NCBI RefSeq assembly: GCF_963855985.1
Contig: NC_087104.1
Location: forward strand, 8,928,001-8,992,000
Direction: 5' to 3'
DNA: 64,000 bases
From: Ostrinia nubilalis
Taxonomy: Eukaryota > Arthropoda > Insecta > Lepidoptera > Crambidae
This document shows positions 1 through 11,339 of the stretch, piece by piece (position 1 is the first letter of the stretch; every line of letters starts with the position of its first letter). The position numbers and the translations under genes are program-made. The notes under the pieces were generated by a model, which worked only from the letters and a program-made list of their open reading frames with translations, did no database searches and was not told where the DNA came from.

Positions 1-404
1 GGACCCTCTACATTCTAGGCGATTAACTACGCTATTATGTTATCAGCTGTCAAATGAAATGGCATGATTTCATTGGTCGTCATAATATTATACAAACGTT
101 TCGTTTTTTAACTGGTGGACTTTTATCTGACATTTTTATTAAATTTTATAAGGCGGGAAACCCGAGTTAGTCATTCTTATCCTAAGCACTAAAAATATGC
201 CATTTTTCCGTATGTGGCATAACCACACGTCTTAAATTATTATCTGACGTGTGAAATACGGCGATTACATTCAAGAATTAATAAATTAACACGTAACCTT
301 ATCGAACGCTGATAAGGCTAAGTACACCTTCCATTATTATCAATAAAGTTAGTTACAAATGATTTAGTTCGGAGTATAGTATATTCATGTAAATATTAAG
401 GAAA
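1..404. other. Upstream region of the esterase gene, no feature recognised
   Basis: AT-rich sequence before the first ATG at 405. It must hold the 5' UTR and perhaps the promoter of the carboxylesterase-like gene, but I see no convincing TATA box plus initiator pair and no open reading frame of note. Confidence 0.4.
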
Positions 405-2786
405 ATGACGAAAACAATACCAATTTTTGTATTGCTGGGAGTAATTTTAGTAAATGTATGTGCTGGTAAAGAAACTGTAGAGGTCAAATTGAAACAAGGT
501 TTGGTGTCAGGGAAAGAACAGAAAACATTCCTCTCTGGTAAACCTTATTATGCCTTCAAAGGAATCCCATACGCTGCACCACCAATTGGAGAGCTGAGAT
601 TCAAGGTAAGGAAAACAAATATATTTGATTTTAGTTGAAGTTATTATTAATTAATGATATTCAAAATATTTAGTACTTAGGTACTTCAATTTTTTCAAGT
701 TATTTATAATATTCAAATTACTTAGTACTAAGTATTAAGTTAATTCAAGCTAAGTACTGGTCTTGTAGGGTCAGATATCATAATTTCTCCAAAAATAATA
801 TAAATGTATCTTTTTAAAATGTATAACATTTCAGCCACCAAAAGCACCTCAAGATTGGGGCAATGAACTGCTGGAAGCATACACCGACAAACCTACATGT
901 GTCCAGTTCTGTTCAAGAAGCCGTAATAGTGAACCATACGGAATATCAGGCTCAGAGGACTGCCTCTACGTCAACATCTTCACCCCAAACCTAGAGGGTT
1001 CAGCTGCAGTTCTCGTATTCGACTTCCACGATAACTTCCGCACTGGATTCAATGGCACTAAAACATATGCTCCAGAATTTCTCCCGGAAGAAAACGTCGT
1101 TATAGTCACGGTGAGCCATCGACTAGGTCTACTTGGATATCTTACCACTGAAGACGATGTCATACCACCTAACAATGGAATTAAAGACTTCATTTTTGCA
1201 TTGAAGTGGGTAAAAGATAACATAAAAAGTTTCGGTGGCGACCCCAATCGAGTGACTTTAATGGGAAGCAAAGGAGGTGCTGTAATGGCTAATATATTAC
1301 TGTATTCCGAACAAGCAAAAGGTCTTTTCAATTCTGTTATAATTCAAGGCAGCTCTGCACATGAGGCTATATTTTTCCCAAGAAACCCAAGAAAATCAGC
1401 TTTTCAAATTGCTGAACTTTTAAACATTGAAACTGACGATAGCACCACTTTACTGAAAGAACTACAGAATTTGGACCATGTGAAAATTCTTGAGAATGAA
1501 GTTGAAGTTGTTGACGATGAATTTTATGAGAAATATCTAATGAGCATACATCCATTTGGCCCAGTGATAGAAAAAGAAGGCCCTGAAGCCGTGTTAACGA
1601 CTCTTCCTGAAAATGGCAAGATTGTCAATGATGTTCCAGTTTTAATTGGATTTAACTCTAGGGAAGGTTTAGATCTTATTTCACGTTATTTATTCAATCC
1701 TCGGTCTTTGACTGATAATAGTCAAGACTTTTTCATCCACTTTCCTATCAGAGCTGATTATCGTTTTGACCGCAATAATTCTGCTTTCGAGCAGTACAAA
1801 GAAGAGGTGGTGGAGTTTTACTTTAAAGATGGAGTAATTACCTATTCTACTCTATTAGAATATGCCGATTATGTAGGCGATGTGTTACAAAACTATGCAA
1901 TGAACGCCGCTGCTAGGAAAATATCATCGGACATAAAATCGCCAACTTTTTACTACATGTTTGACTTTAACGGACTTATCAATGAAAACTGGTTGTATGT
2001 AGCTAAATATTCAAGGTCAATACCTTTGGGAAATTATGGAGCAAGTGTTGCAGACGAACTGTGCTATTTGCATTTATGCTCTCGCATCAAAAGAAAGTAT
2101 GTGGAACTGAAAAAGCTAGTGAGCGAGCAGAATGAAATGAAAGTTTTGAAGAAGATGATACGTATGTGGGCCAACTTCGCTAAAACTGGGTAAGTTCCTA
2201 AATCCCTTTGTGCTATAAGTCTTCCTTTGTATGAATGCAGCATATGTATGGCGCATTCTTGACGGCTTACCGTACGGAACCTGTAGTATCGCTTCTTGCA
2301 ATGCACTGTACTTAAGAGAAGGAAAGCCCTCTCTATTCAGGCTCCCAGCAAAATGACGCGAATGGTGCATTCGCAATAAAAACAGGATTTAAGCCCACAA
2401 TTTCTAAAATAACTTAAAACCACTACAAGATTATTTATTTTCCCTTTTAAGAACCTAGGGCTTTTCCGAGCATCTCAGAAAAATATTTAAAAAAGTCCCA
2501 ATAAATCGTAGTCAACTGCAAAAACAGTTTTTAATGTGAATATTTTCAATTTTTCAGGAACCCAACGCCCGATGAAAAAGATAGTATTCTGAAGAACTTT
2601 AAATGGCAGCCAATCGACAAAGACAGCACTGACCTTGCGTACGCGCACATAAAGAAGACTTTAAATATGGCCGTCAATCCTCTGGGAAAACGAGAAACAT
2701 TCTGGGACACAACTTTGAACAAATATTTGCAAATGGCCGTCGATGGTGTGGCGCAAAAAGTTGATGTTGAAAAAGATGAGCTTTGA
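405..2786 (+). CDS. Carboxylesterase-family protein, probably non-catalytic, with C-terminal KDEL
   Basis: Three exons, 405-605, 835-2189 and 2558-2786, with GT-AG introns, join in frame into 594 codons, the usual length for insect type-B carboxylesterases. Residues 1-20 form a signal peptide. The family signature EDCLYVNIF is at about residue 108 and a serine-hydrolase fold pattern (FGGDPNRVTLMG) follows. Key residues are lost: the G-x-S-x-G elbow reads G211-S-K-G-G215, so Lys213 occupies the Ser position; the usual His in GxxHxDEL is Val472 (GASVADEL); the oxyanion HGG is H132-D-N. The acid is kept (Glu344 in NSREGL). The protein ends in EKDEL, an ER-retrieval signal. I infer a catalytically dead, ER-resident esterase relative, perhaps a binding or scaffold protein. 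The reading frame is intact, so a decayed pseudogene is unlikely. An intron-retaining read gives a stop just after 2189. Confidence 0.9.
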
Positions 2787-2794
2787 TACTCAGT

Positions 2795-2800
2795 AATAAA
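2795..2800 (+). terminator. Polyadenylation signal of the esterase gene
   Basis: AATAAA begins 9 bases after the TGA stop. That is very close, so a further downstream signal may also be used. Confidence 0.5.
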
Positions 2801-3310
2801 ATCTCACAACACCTTTTAAAACTCCGTTTTACTGGTTTTACTAATGATTGAAACATGTCCAAGTATTATTTAGTTCGTCCGAGCAAATAGAAACTGGAAA
2901 TATTTCTAGCATCTAACTAAATTCGAATAGCATTACCAAAGTGTTTACCTATACGAGTATCATTCTAGTGTTTGACTGGATATTTAAAAATTGCCAGTTA
3001 TATTTTACGTGTAATGTGTTTCATGCAACAGTAATTTAGTTAAACTTAGGTGTTCATAGGTCTGTTTAAAATACTGCCACCCTGTCCCTCACCCCTACCT
3101 CCTTATTTTCAAAACTAACCCCTTTGTGGCATAGGACCTAGTTTTAGAGCTCTTTATAGGTGCCATAGACACAACGTGTTTCAGAAGTATTTTCTACTTA
3201 ACTATTGTTTGTTTTTCTTCTTTGTTAATTCCAGCTCCATGGAGTAGAACAATTTCTGTGAGAAATAAAATTTCTTATCGCTGTAGGAAAAAGTACGAGT
3301 AACTAAGTAA
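2801..3310. other. Intergenic stretch, nothing recognised
   Basis: AT-rich sequence downstream of the esterase gene, up to the target duplication of the hAT-like element. No coding or repeat structure is evident. Confidence 0.4.
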
Positions 3311-3318
3311 ATTACTAG

Positions 3319-4658
3319 TAGTGTCCGACCGAATGTTCGGTTTCGGTTTCGTTTTCGGTTGAGTTTCGGTAAAAACACGAGTTTCGGTTTAGTTTCGTTT
3401 TCGGTGGCAAACTTGCCGAAACTACGACCGAAACCGAATGTGCATTCGGGAGTTTCCGCGCTGTTATCGGTCATGTTCGGCGCGTTGAATGAGGAATGAA
3501 TCCGATCCCGATCAGAGCCAATGTCGTGATTCGCTCGCTTGTTTGTTTGCTGTTAGTTTTGTTATGTTGTGGTGGCGAATTTTCGAGTGATTTATTTTGA
3601 ATTTGGTAAGTTTTATCTCGTTTTATGTCGTTACAACAAGAGCGGGTAGTAAACATAAAAAAATATTCAATATGACTGATAAAAGTATAATCAAGTTTAA
3701 TCTGACCCGTAAATTTTTTTTTGGTTCGCAAATGCTATACGTAAATAAACATTAGATAGGTAGTTACTTATGACTATAGTGCATTTCATGGTGATAATAT
3801 TATGGATTCAGAGTTTCAAAGTTCATTTTAGTATTTATCACCAAGGTATCCAAGTGGCAAGTACAGTAGATACTAACTTACGTACTACCACATAGTAAAG
3901 ATTCTTTTTGTGTAACAAGTTTTAAAGGTTACCGCGACACAAGCTATGCTTAGTGCGGCATCCGCTAGATATAATGACTTTATGTAAGTATTTGGTTTTA
4001 CTGGCATTAAACGTTTTATTTATTATTATTTATTTATTACCAATTTTGTATTGAGAAATTATTAAGGTAAAAGACCCGACCATGGGACGGGTTATGTAGA
4101 ATTGTAGATGTCCTGAATATTGCGAGTAATTAAAAAAAATCTAGACTATTTATAAATCCTTCTTTTTCTTTTGTAATAGGTACATAATTTGATACCTTTT
4201 AGAGTAAAAAGGCGCTTTCGTTTCTTTTCGCGAAACTTTCGTCGTTTTCGCGTCGGCACTGCTGGACAAAGGCCTCTCCCAAGGATTTCCACGAGGACCG
4301 ATCCTGCGCCGCTCGCATCCAGGCACCTCCCGTGACCTTCACCAGATCGTCGGTCCACCTAGTGGAAGAACTTTCCTGCCCCAGCGGCCATCAGCTCTAC
4401 GAGCTATGTGCCCCGCCCACTGTCACTTTATTTTAGCGATTCGAAAAGGCGCTTTATAAGTTCAATTTTAATGCAATTGAAAGAGAAAACAATAAAGACT
4501 GACTGATTATAATAACGTTTTCTTTATTTTTCCCACAAAATATGAGCCTTGTAAGGAAGTTTCGGTTTCGGTTTCGGTTTCGGCCGAAACAGACACGGTT
4601 GCCGAAATTCGTTTTCGGTTTCGGTTTCGGTCGTAAAACTAGTTTCGGTCGGACACTA
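3319..4658. mobile_element. hAT-like non-autonomous element with TTTCGG subterminal arrays
   Basis: The ends are inverted (TAGTGTCCGACCGAA at left, its complement at right) and are flanked by the perfect 8-bp direct repeat ATTACTAG (3311-3318 and 4659-4666), the target-duplication length of hAT transposons. Both subterminal zones (about 3330-3475 and 4555-4650) are packed with TTTCGG/GTTTCG repeats, which in hAT elements would serve as transposase-binding sites. No transposase-like reading frame is present. An old RTE-type 3' fragment lies inside at about 4250-4440. Confidence 0.85.
4250..4440 (-). mobile_element. RTE-type non-LTR retrotransposon 3' fragment
   Basis: Contains the lepidopteran repeat CTGGACAAAGGCCTCTCCC followed by the CAGATCGTCGGTCCACC segment. 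On the minus strand this corresponds to the C-terminus and 3' UTR of an endonuclease-reverse transcriptase element. It is degenerate and embedded in the hAT-like element. Confidence 0.65.
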
Positions 4659-4735
4659 ATTACTAGCGACAACCGACTTTGCGTGAAATAGTAAAACTTT
4701 ATGGTACTTTTTAGTAGAAATTGTAGCCAATAAGT

Positions 4736-5389
4736 CATCATCATCATCATCATTTCAGCCATAGGACGTCCACTGCTGAACATAGGCCTCCCCCAATGCT
4801 TTCCATGTTGATCGATTGGCAGCGGTCTGCGTCCAGCGCTTCCCTGCTACCTTTACGATGTCGTCGGTCCACCTTGTAGGTGGACGTCCCACGCTGCGTC
4901 TTCCGGTACGCGGCCTCCATTCCAGAACCTTTCTGCCCCATCGGCCGTCAGTTCTGCGTACTATGTGCCCTGCCCATTGCCACTTCAGCTTGCTAATCCG
5001 TCGGGCTATGTCAGCGACTTTGGTTCGTTTACGGATCTCCTCATTTCTGATTCGATCTCGCAAAGAAACACCAAGCATAGCCCTCTCCATAGCACGCTGT
5101 GCAACTTTGAGCTTCTGTATAAGGCCTATAGTGAGAGGCCACGTTTCCGAGCCATAAGTTATCACTGGTAACACACATTGGTTATACACTCTAGTCTTCA
5201 GGCATTGAGGTATTTTGGACGAAAAGATGTTGCATAGTTTCCCGAACGCTGCCCAGCCGAGTTGGATTCGACGATTGACCTCCTTCTCGAAATTGGACCT
5301 ACCTAGCTGGATCGTTTGTCCGAGGTAGACATACTTGTCGACAATCTCGAGAATTGAGCTCCCAACTGAAACTGGGTAGGGCGTAACAA
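4736..5389 (-). mobile_element. 5'-truncated RTE-type retrotransposon insertion
   Basis: A minus-strand reading frame (5189-4755) gives the C-terminal end of a reverse transcriptase, including VLPVITYGSETW, KWQWAGHIVRR and VGRPPTRWTDDI, diagnostic of the endonuclease-RT elements common in Lepidoptera. The 3' end terminates in a (CAT)n run at 4737-4754, as RTE elements end in short repeats. The insertion is bounded by a perfect 13-bp direct repeat, GTAGCCAATAAGT (4723-4735 and 5390-5402), showing a clean, 5'-truncated insertion. The reading frame is open only for the last ~144 residues. Confidence 0.9.
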
Positions 5390-5402
5390 GTAGCCAATAA
5401 GT

Positions 5403-6355
5403 AAGTTTAGATTAAAATTCCATTTTGCTCAAGAGTTCTATTAAAATCCTTTTAGGCATTTAGTACTTCAATCTATAGGTACCCAGAAACTTTCGTGTTA
5501 ATAATTTTAGTACCTACGACTAAATTGTAACGTGTGACTTCATTTCTAAAACAACATTTACCTACCTCCAACTACCTAAGTAAGCTGAAAATCTTCATCC
5601 ATTTTACTTAGCATATGCATAGGTACGTAGGTACATTTGCTTTGAGACCAATGCACCGCTCACTGTCCATGCATACTTTACTAGTGCTGGTTGGAAGCTG
5701 CAAACTCAACAGGTATTAGCATAGACTGTGACCCGCATGAATAAGTACTTGCATTTAATTGAACCCAGTTTGTAGCACTCTTAGCTTAAATACTTGTTAA
5801 ACCGGTAGAAAAGACCATAAAATACCTAATTATAAATAGTTTAATTGATTGAGCAATGTTGCAATTGGTTAAAAAAATGTAGAAATTCAGGGCTACTTTT
5901 TTATTATGTCTAATGTATGAAAAGTTAAATCCTATGTAAAAAATATTTAAGTAGCGCCATCTGCCGTAAACACATAGAACTTTTACAACCTGAATAAAAA
6001 ATGTAGAGCCTTAAAAAAACAGATGAAACAACTTTTTTAGCTACCAATTAATATTTCGGGGAAATTAATTAGTTAAAAGAGAAACTTTAACTGACGTTTT
6101 GGCTATTCTTTATTGGTCGATGGAGGTGTTTTTCAGACAACCTGTCGTTTTAAAAAGCATGCTTTAGCAATGATATTAATACATTGCTAATACTACAGAG
6201 GGCGTAAGTGAAGCAGGAAAATAGTTTTCCTAGAGTTTTCTTTTTCATACTGTTTTTTGTATTCTGTGTTGTGTATACGATAATACTCGTAGTATCATTA
6301 AAAAATATATTATAGTATTCTTCCAATTTAATTTACTCTACTATTACCAAGGACT
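5403..6355. other. Intergenic, nothing recognised
   Basis: AT-rich sequence without coding frames, clear repeats or terminal inverted repeats that I can support. Confidence 0.4.
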
Positions 6356-6365
6356 ACTCTCTTAC

Positions 6366-6456
6366 CAACCGAGTAACATGGAAAGCATTGGGGGAGGCCT
6401 ATGTTCAGCAGTGGACGTCCTATGGCTGAGATGATGATGATGAGTCATCATTGATG
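6366..6456 (+). mobile_element. Very short RTE 3'-end insertion
   Basis: About 90 bases matching the extreme 3' end of the RTE-type element (GGGGGAGGCCTATGTTCAGC, then CAGTGGACGTCC) on the plus strand, ending in (ATG)n. It is flanked by a 10-bp direct repeat, ACTCTCTTAC (6356-6365 and 6457-6466). Confidence 0.75.
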
Positions 6457-6466
6457 ACTCTCTTAC

Positions 6467-7562
6467 TGATTATATTTTGTTAAACATAGTTCAAATGCAT
6501 ATAAAACTTCCAGAACAAAGAGATTGAATAATTTAAAAGATAAATTAAAAGTAGAGCTCTGACAAAAATGTGATAGGTGGATTCTCTGTCTTCTGATTTA
6601 AATTTGACTCTATATTTAAAGGAATATCCGGCATATTATACATCCAAAGTATATTTAACAAATATTTGACAATAATTCGATCCATTTAACTGACTGAAGA
6701 TTTACACGCCAAACTTTAGTTTTTTACTCCCTATGTCAATAGATTTAGAGTTCAAGTTCAGTTCCAAGATCGTATAATGTTAGACCGCTAGTTGTTAACC
6801 TTAACCTGCGTTATATAACAGCTCTGCACTTGTAAATGACTTGCCTGACCAGTTTTATTTGCGCTGCTTATTACATAAAGCTACGAGAACATGTGAAGTA
6901 TTATTACCTCCACTGGGAACAATGTCAACGAGGTATTTTAAACCTCGAGATGTTTTTGGAAGCTAAGATGAAAGGAAAATTTAGCTAAAAAAAGTTCTTT
7001 ATTATATTTTCATGTTCGATATTATTTAAAAAATAACCAATCCATACAAAATGCGAGAATCTTTGTCTTTTCAGCCATCAATCTACTATTTACTTCAAAA
7101 AAAATATTGCCCCTTTTCTAGGCTGCCTGAAAGTTAACACATCCTAGCGATAAATTGTGGTGCTACAACTTTTTGCGTTTCTGGTCTGTTTAATAAAAGT
7201 GCGGTGGAGATTGACTTTAGTTAGAGAGTATTATAACGGTTTGTCTGTAGTTTAAAATACTGTTTTCACTTTTAAACTGCTGAAATTGATAGCTAATAGA
7301 AAAAAGAACCCTACAAAGGTGAATAGGTTAAGGCTATTTTATTGAAAAAATACTTGAATATTGTAAAATACGAGGTAAAAATATGATGCACTATTCAATA
7401 AGTCATATTCAATGGCATGATGAATGGATTATTTTAGACATGAAAAACTTTTTGGACATATTACTGTTCTGAATGCTTTTGTAAGAAGCAAAAGTTTCTA
7501 GTTCCCTGTTTTTTGCGACAGGTTTTTATCTACACAGACGAAGCTGCGGGCAGAAGCTGATA
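6467..7562. other. Intergenic, nothing recognised
   Basis: AT-rich sequence with no supported feature. Confidence 0.35.
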
Positions 7563-7779
7563 GGGGAGACCAAGCTGAGTTGTAACAGAGGATAGCTGTG
7601 CCATTGTCGATTTTTGGAACTTTGTTACCTACTAGCGAGCTCGTAACTATGTGCGCTTTTTAGTTCCTGCCAGTCTCAACCTAATAAATACACGATTTTG
7701 CGAGCTAGATGATAGCAGGTTTCCACAAAAAGGCAATGTTGAGAGTTACTCCTCTGTTACAACTCACCTTGGTCTCCCC
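7563..7779. mobile_element. Inverted-repeat MITE, ~217 bp
   Basis: GGGGAGACCAAG-(C)TGAGTTGTAACAGAGG at 7563-7591 is inverted at 7751-7779 (CCTCTGTTACAACTCA-CCTTGGTCTCCCC). No target duplication could be assigned, so the family is unknown. The short open frame at 7651-7833 is incidental. Confidence 0.6.
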
Positions 7780-8688
7780 AATCTTTCCCAAAAATTCCCC
7801 AATTCGTTAAAACTCAGCAGCTTTGATAGCTAATTCCAGAATTACTCAAGGATTTTGACGCATGTTTGACTAATTGATGACTGATTCGAGAGGAAGCTTA
7901 ATTTACAAATCCCAGCAGATCGTTAATAATAGTCTAAAGTTAGTGTCGGAACTTCTTTTCTAGTGTCCTTTTTTTCTTGAATCTTGTCTCGCCGCCCTAG
8001 AGACCCGCAGCCCATAAAATAATGTACTTACCTACATGTAAACACCTAATGAAGCTTTTTCTTTTATCTTCCAGATTTCGGCAAACATAGTGTACCTAAG
8101 TACTTATTATTATTCTGTGCTAGTACGCTTACGCTTGATATCTAACAACCTCAAGAAATGATAATACTAGCGTAATGATAATAATTTGCTACAACAATTT
8201 TATTATTTTTGCCATTTATGTTTATTTGCACCATTCTATTTTTAGTACCAAGTAAATATGTTTTCTTTCGAAAGAAAGAAAGAAAGAAATTTCTTAATAA
8301 GATCGAAAAAAAGGCCCTTTTTCATAAATTTTATAAAACCCTATAACAGCGCAAAATATTGAATGGAAAATTTTAATTGACAGGGCTGAATAATGTTTAG
8401 TTATACCTACACATAAACACCGTAATTGAGGCAATTTTCTAATCACCAATTATAATAATGAAAATAATAGATGGAAAGACGCACGTCATTTTATTGTGGT
8501 CTCAATAACAACACCTACTCCTACGTAATTATGAATAAAAAATATGCATCATCAGGTACCTAGTAATTTAACTGTTTAAAACTTTACTAGTACTTATTAT
8601 TATTCTGTGCTACTACGACAATTGGTAAATGTAAGTGACACCTACCAATCTCGAAGCTTAAAAGTAAGCTATACTAGTTCGTTTTTAA

Positions 8689-8806
8689 AATGACGTCCAC
8701 TGCTGGACAAAGGCCTCGCTTAAGGATTTCCACACGATAGGTCCTGCGCTGCCCGCTTTCAGGCACTTCCCGCGACCTTCAACTGATCGTCGGACCACCT
8801 AGTAAC
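8689..8806 (-). mobile_element. RTE-type 3' fragment
   Basis: Degenerate copy of the same 3' segment as at 4250-4440: ATGACGTCCACTGCTGGAC, AAAGGCCTC, then CTGATCGTCGGACCACCTAG. Confidence 0.65.
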
Positions 8807-8809
8807 TCC

Positions 8810-10515
8810 TACATATTACCAATTAAGTACCATATTTTCGGTTTAAAAGTAAAAATAACAGTATGAATGGGACCTTCGATCATTCAATTAACTGAAAACA
8901 TGTCGTATTCTTTAATTAAGTAAGGTGTCATTAATTATTGGTGTAAATTATTACATTGTTATCAAATATTCGGTTGTTACTAAAATTACGTGACATACAT
9001 TTGTATTATTTTGTAAACAAACAATTAGAATTACCTAATTTTAATAAAAAATATTTAGTTAGTACTTATTCTTATAATTAAACAACTGAATTGAATTTAT
9101 ACAGTAACTAACACAATATTTTTATTGTAGGCATTTCAAGCATTCTTAAATGTAACATTATTTTTGTCAGTTATGTTTTACCTGTACTTTAGTCTTAATA
9201 CTTTCTTAAATAGTCGGCCAAGATTTATTACCAAATAATATCTATAAAAATATCATGTAAACTCGGGTATTTTTTAATAATAAACCATTCTGAATTTAAT
9301 AATAAACTATGTAAGTACGCAGTAACAAGATAAGTTGATATTATTGTCAATAACATCGCCAGAAATTCATGGAAAGGGCAACTAAATCACCGGAAATTAC
9401 GAAACTTCGTCGGTCACTATTTGACCGCTACCAAATGTAACGATTGAAGGTTTCATCGATTTTGGGAAAAAATAAAATAAAACATGGTCTAATATTTAGC
9501 CGTCTAATACAAGTTCTCAAAAAAAACATGATTCTTCTGTATCGTGTGCTTCAGATCTAACGAGCTATGTTACCTGGGAATCGAACCCAGAACCCATAGA
9601 AACTAACTGGGCAACAAAAGCGTTACAATGGTTTCCTAGAAAACGGGATAAATTGATATTTTATCGCATTTATTTTCTGTTCTCAACCACTACTTCGTGA
9701 CAATAATGTATTAACGACACTAATACGGGCCAGTGCTGAGATAAAGCAGCGCAGAAACTCATTCACATTGTCCGCCTATTTTCCAACCAAACTACTTAAG
9801 GCCGGGTAGCAGAGAAAATGGCGAAAATGAGGTTTTCATTTTTCATTTTTGAGGTACTAAACAGTAAAATTAAAGGCTAAGATTTTTTTTGGGCATAGTT
9901 GAGGATATTTTCTAGGGCTATTAACGGATGGAAACACGATTTGATGAAATTGACTCGATAGAATAAATTCCCAAAGTTACCTCTATTCGTTTTCTATTTA
10001 TGGTTTTATTTTTAAAATAAGCGATTTGAGATTCTAAATCTTTTACTAAACTAAAGTTCAGAAATAACTTGAGGGCTTTTAACGGATGAAATTTTTATAT
10101 TGCGTCTTATTTAGTTACTATGTTAAAAAATGTGGAAAAAATCGTCCATGACGGCTTGGACAATCTCAATCAGTCGCGCTGTGGCGCTTACGGAGGACGG
10201 ACGCGTGTCAGTTTTTTGGCCGTGACAGTTCGCGATTTGTCAATATTTTTGACAATGATGACTTTGATGAGTCACAGTATAATAATATCAGTGTTACTGG
10301 AGAAAGCTTAAATTTTTGATAATTAAGAATTATCAATTTTGTCTACCTATTGAAATTTAAATCGTTCGCATCCTTTTAAACGAAGACTCTACTCATGATA
10401 CATAGTACATTCCTCAAATATGAGACAAAACCAATGAGTTAAAATTACATTTTAATAGTACCTACATACAATCGTCTTACACTCTTTAGAAGAGCACACT
10501 GACACAAATAAATAA
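8810..10515. other. Intergenic, little recognised
   Basis: AT-rich sequence. A tRNA-derived fragment is possible at about 9575-9620, where the minus strand carries a B-box-like GGGTTCGATTCCC, but no full tRNA fold is supported. The rest holds no coding frames I would defend. Confidence 0.35.
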
Positions 10516-10518
10516 TAA

Positions 10519-11335
10519 AAAATACTGTCTAAGGTCTGTAGCTAAAGGTCTAAGCTGTAAGATAGAAGAATCTTCTAGCCAAAAAGATGGCAGATGCAGC
10601 AGATGTTAACGGATTTAAAACTGGAGTTCATATGACTCCCTGTAGACTTGAGTGTCTAGAGCGTCCCTTCCTCCACCATGCGTAAGAATTTTCAAAAAAA
10701 TACTGTCTAAGGTCTGTAGCTAAAGGTCTACGCTGCAAGATGGAAGAATCTTCTACCCAAAAAGATGGCAGATGCAGCAGATGTCAACGGATTTAAAACT
10801 GGAGTTGATGTGACTCCTTGTAGACTTGAGTGTCTAGAGCGTCCCTTCCTCCACCATGCGTAAGAATTTTCACAAAAATACTGTCTAAGGTCTGTAGCTA
10901 AAGGTCTAAGCCGTAAGATAGAAGAATCTTATAGCCAAAAACATGGCAGATGCAGCAGATATCAACGGATTTAAAACTGGAGTTCATGTGTATCCTTGTA
11001 GTTTTGAGTCTCTAGAGCAGTGGTTCTTAACCTTTAAGTCATGAGGGACCATTTTACCAAATTTCTGTCTTGTCAGGGACCACCTCATAATCGGTCAAAA
11101 CCAGTTTGACTGCAAAAATCAGTTAAAAGTGGTTTTGATCAAGGTGTGCAAGTGCACATCGTGGACCACTTGGAATGCCTCCAGGGACCACCAGTGGTCC
11201 GCGGACCACCGGTTAAGAACCACTGCTCTAGAGCGTCCCTTCCTCCACCATGCGTAAGAATGTTTCAAAAATACTGTCTAAGGTCTGTAGCTAAAGGTCT
11301 AAGCTGCAAGATAAAAGAATCTTCTAGCCAATAAC
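10519..11335. repeat. 178-bp tandem repeat, 3.3 units
   Basis: Units starting with TACTGTCTAAGGTCTGTAGC at 10523, 10701, 10879 and 11272 share nearly identical sequence. The first two steps are exactly 178 bp. The third unit is lengthened to 393 bp by a hAT MITE inserted in it, and the fourth stops after about 62 bp. No long frame is conserved between the units. Confidence 0.9.
11018..11225. mobile_element. hAT MITE, 208 bp, inside the tandem repeat
   Basis: Perfect 15-bp terminal inverted repeats CAGTGGTTCTTAACC / GGTTAAGAACCACTG, flanked by the 8-bp direct repeat CTCTAGAG (11010-11017 and 11226-11233). The neighbouring repeat units show the near-identical empty site TGTCTAGAGCG, which confirms the insertion. 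Confidence 0.92.
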
Positions 11336-11339
11336 TTTA

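Noticed and set aside
966..1331. Antisense frame of 121 residues
   Set aside because: Shadow of the esterase exon 2 on the other strand; no family features.
1111..2193. 360-residue frame as a complete gene
   Set aside because: It begins at a GTG inside exon 2 of the esterase-like gene and runs past the splice donor at 2190; it is only part of that gene.
4816..5157. Plus-strand frame of 113 residues
   Set aside because: Antisense to the RTE reverse-transcriptase remnant, which has clear family motifs on the minus strand.
8268..8290. GAAA repeat as a regulatory element
   Set aside because: Simple microsatellite, no further support.
10519..11335. CRISPR-like or satellite-array interpretation of the direct repeats
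   Set aside because: Units are contiguous 178-bp tandem copies without unique spacers, in a eukaryotic genome.
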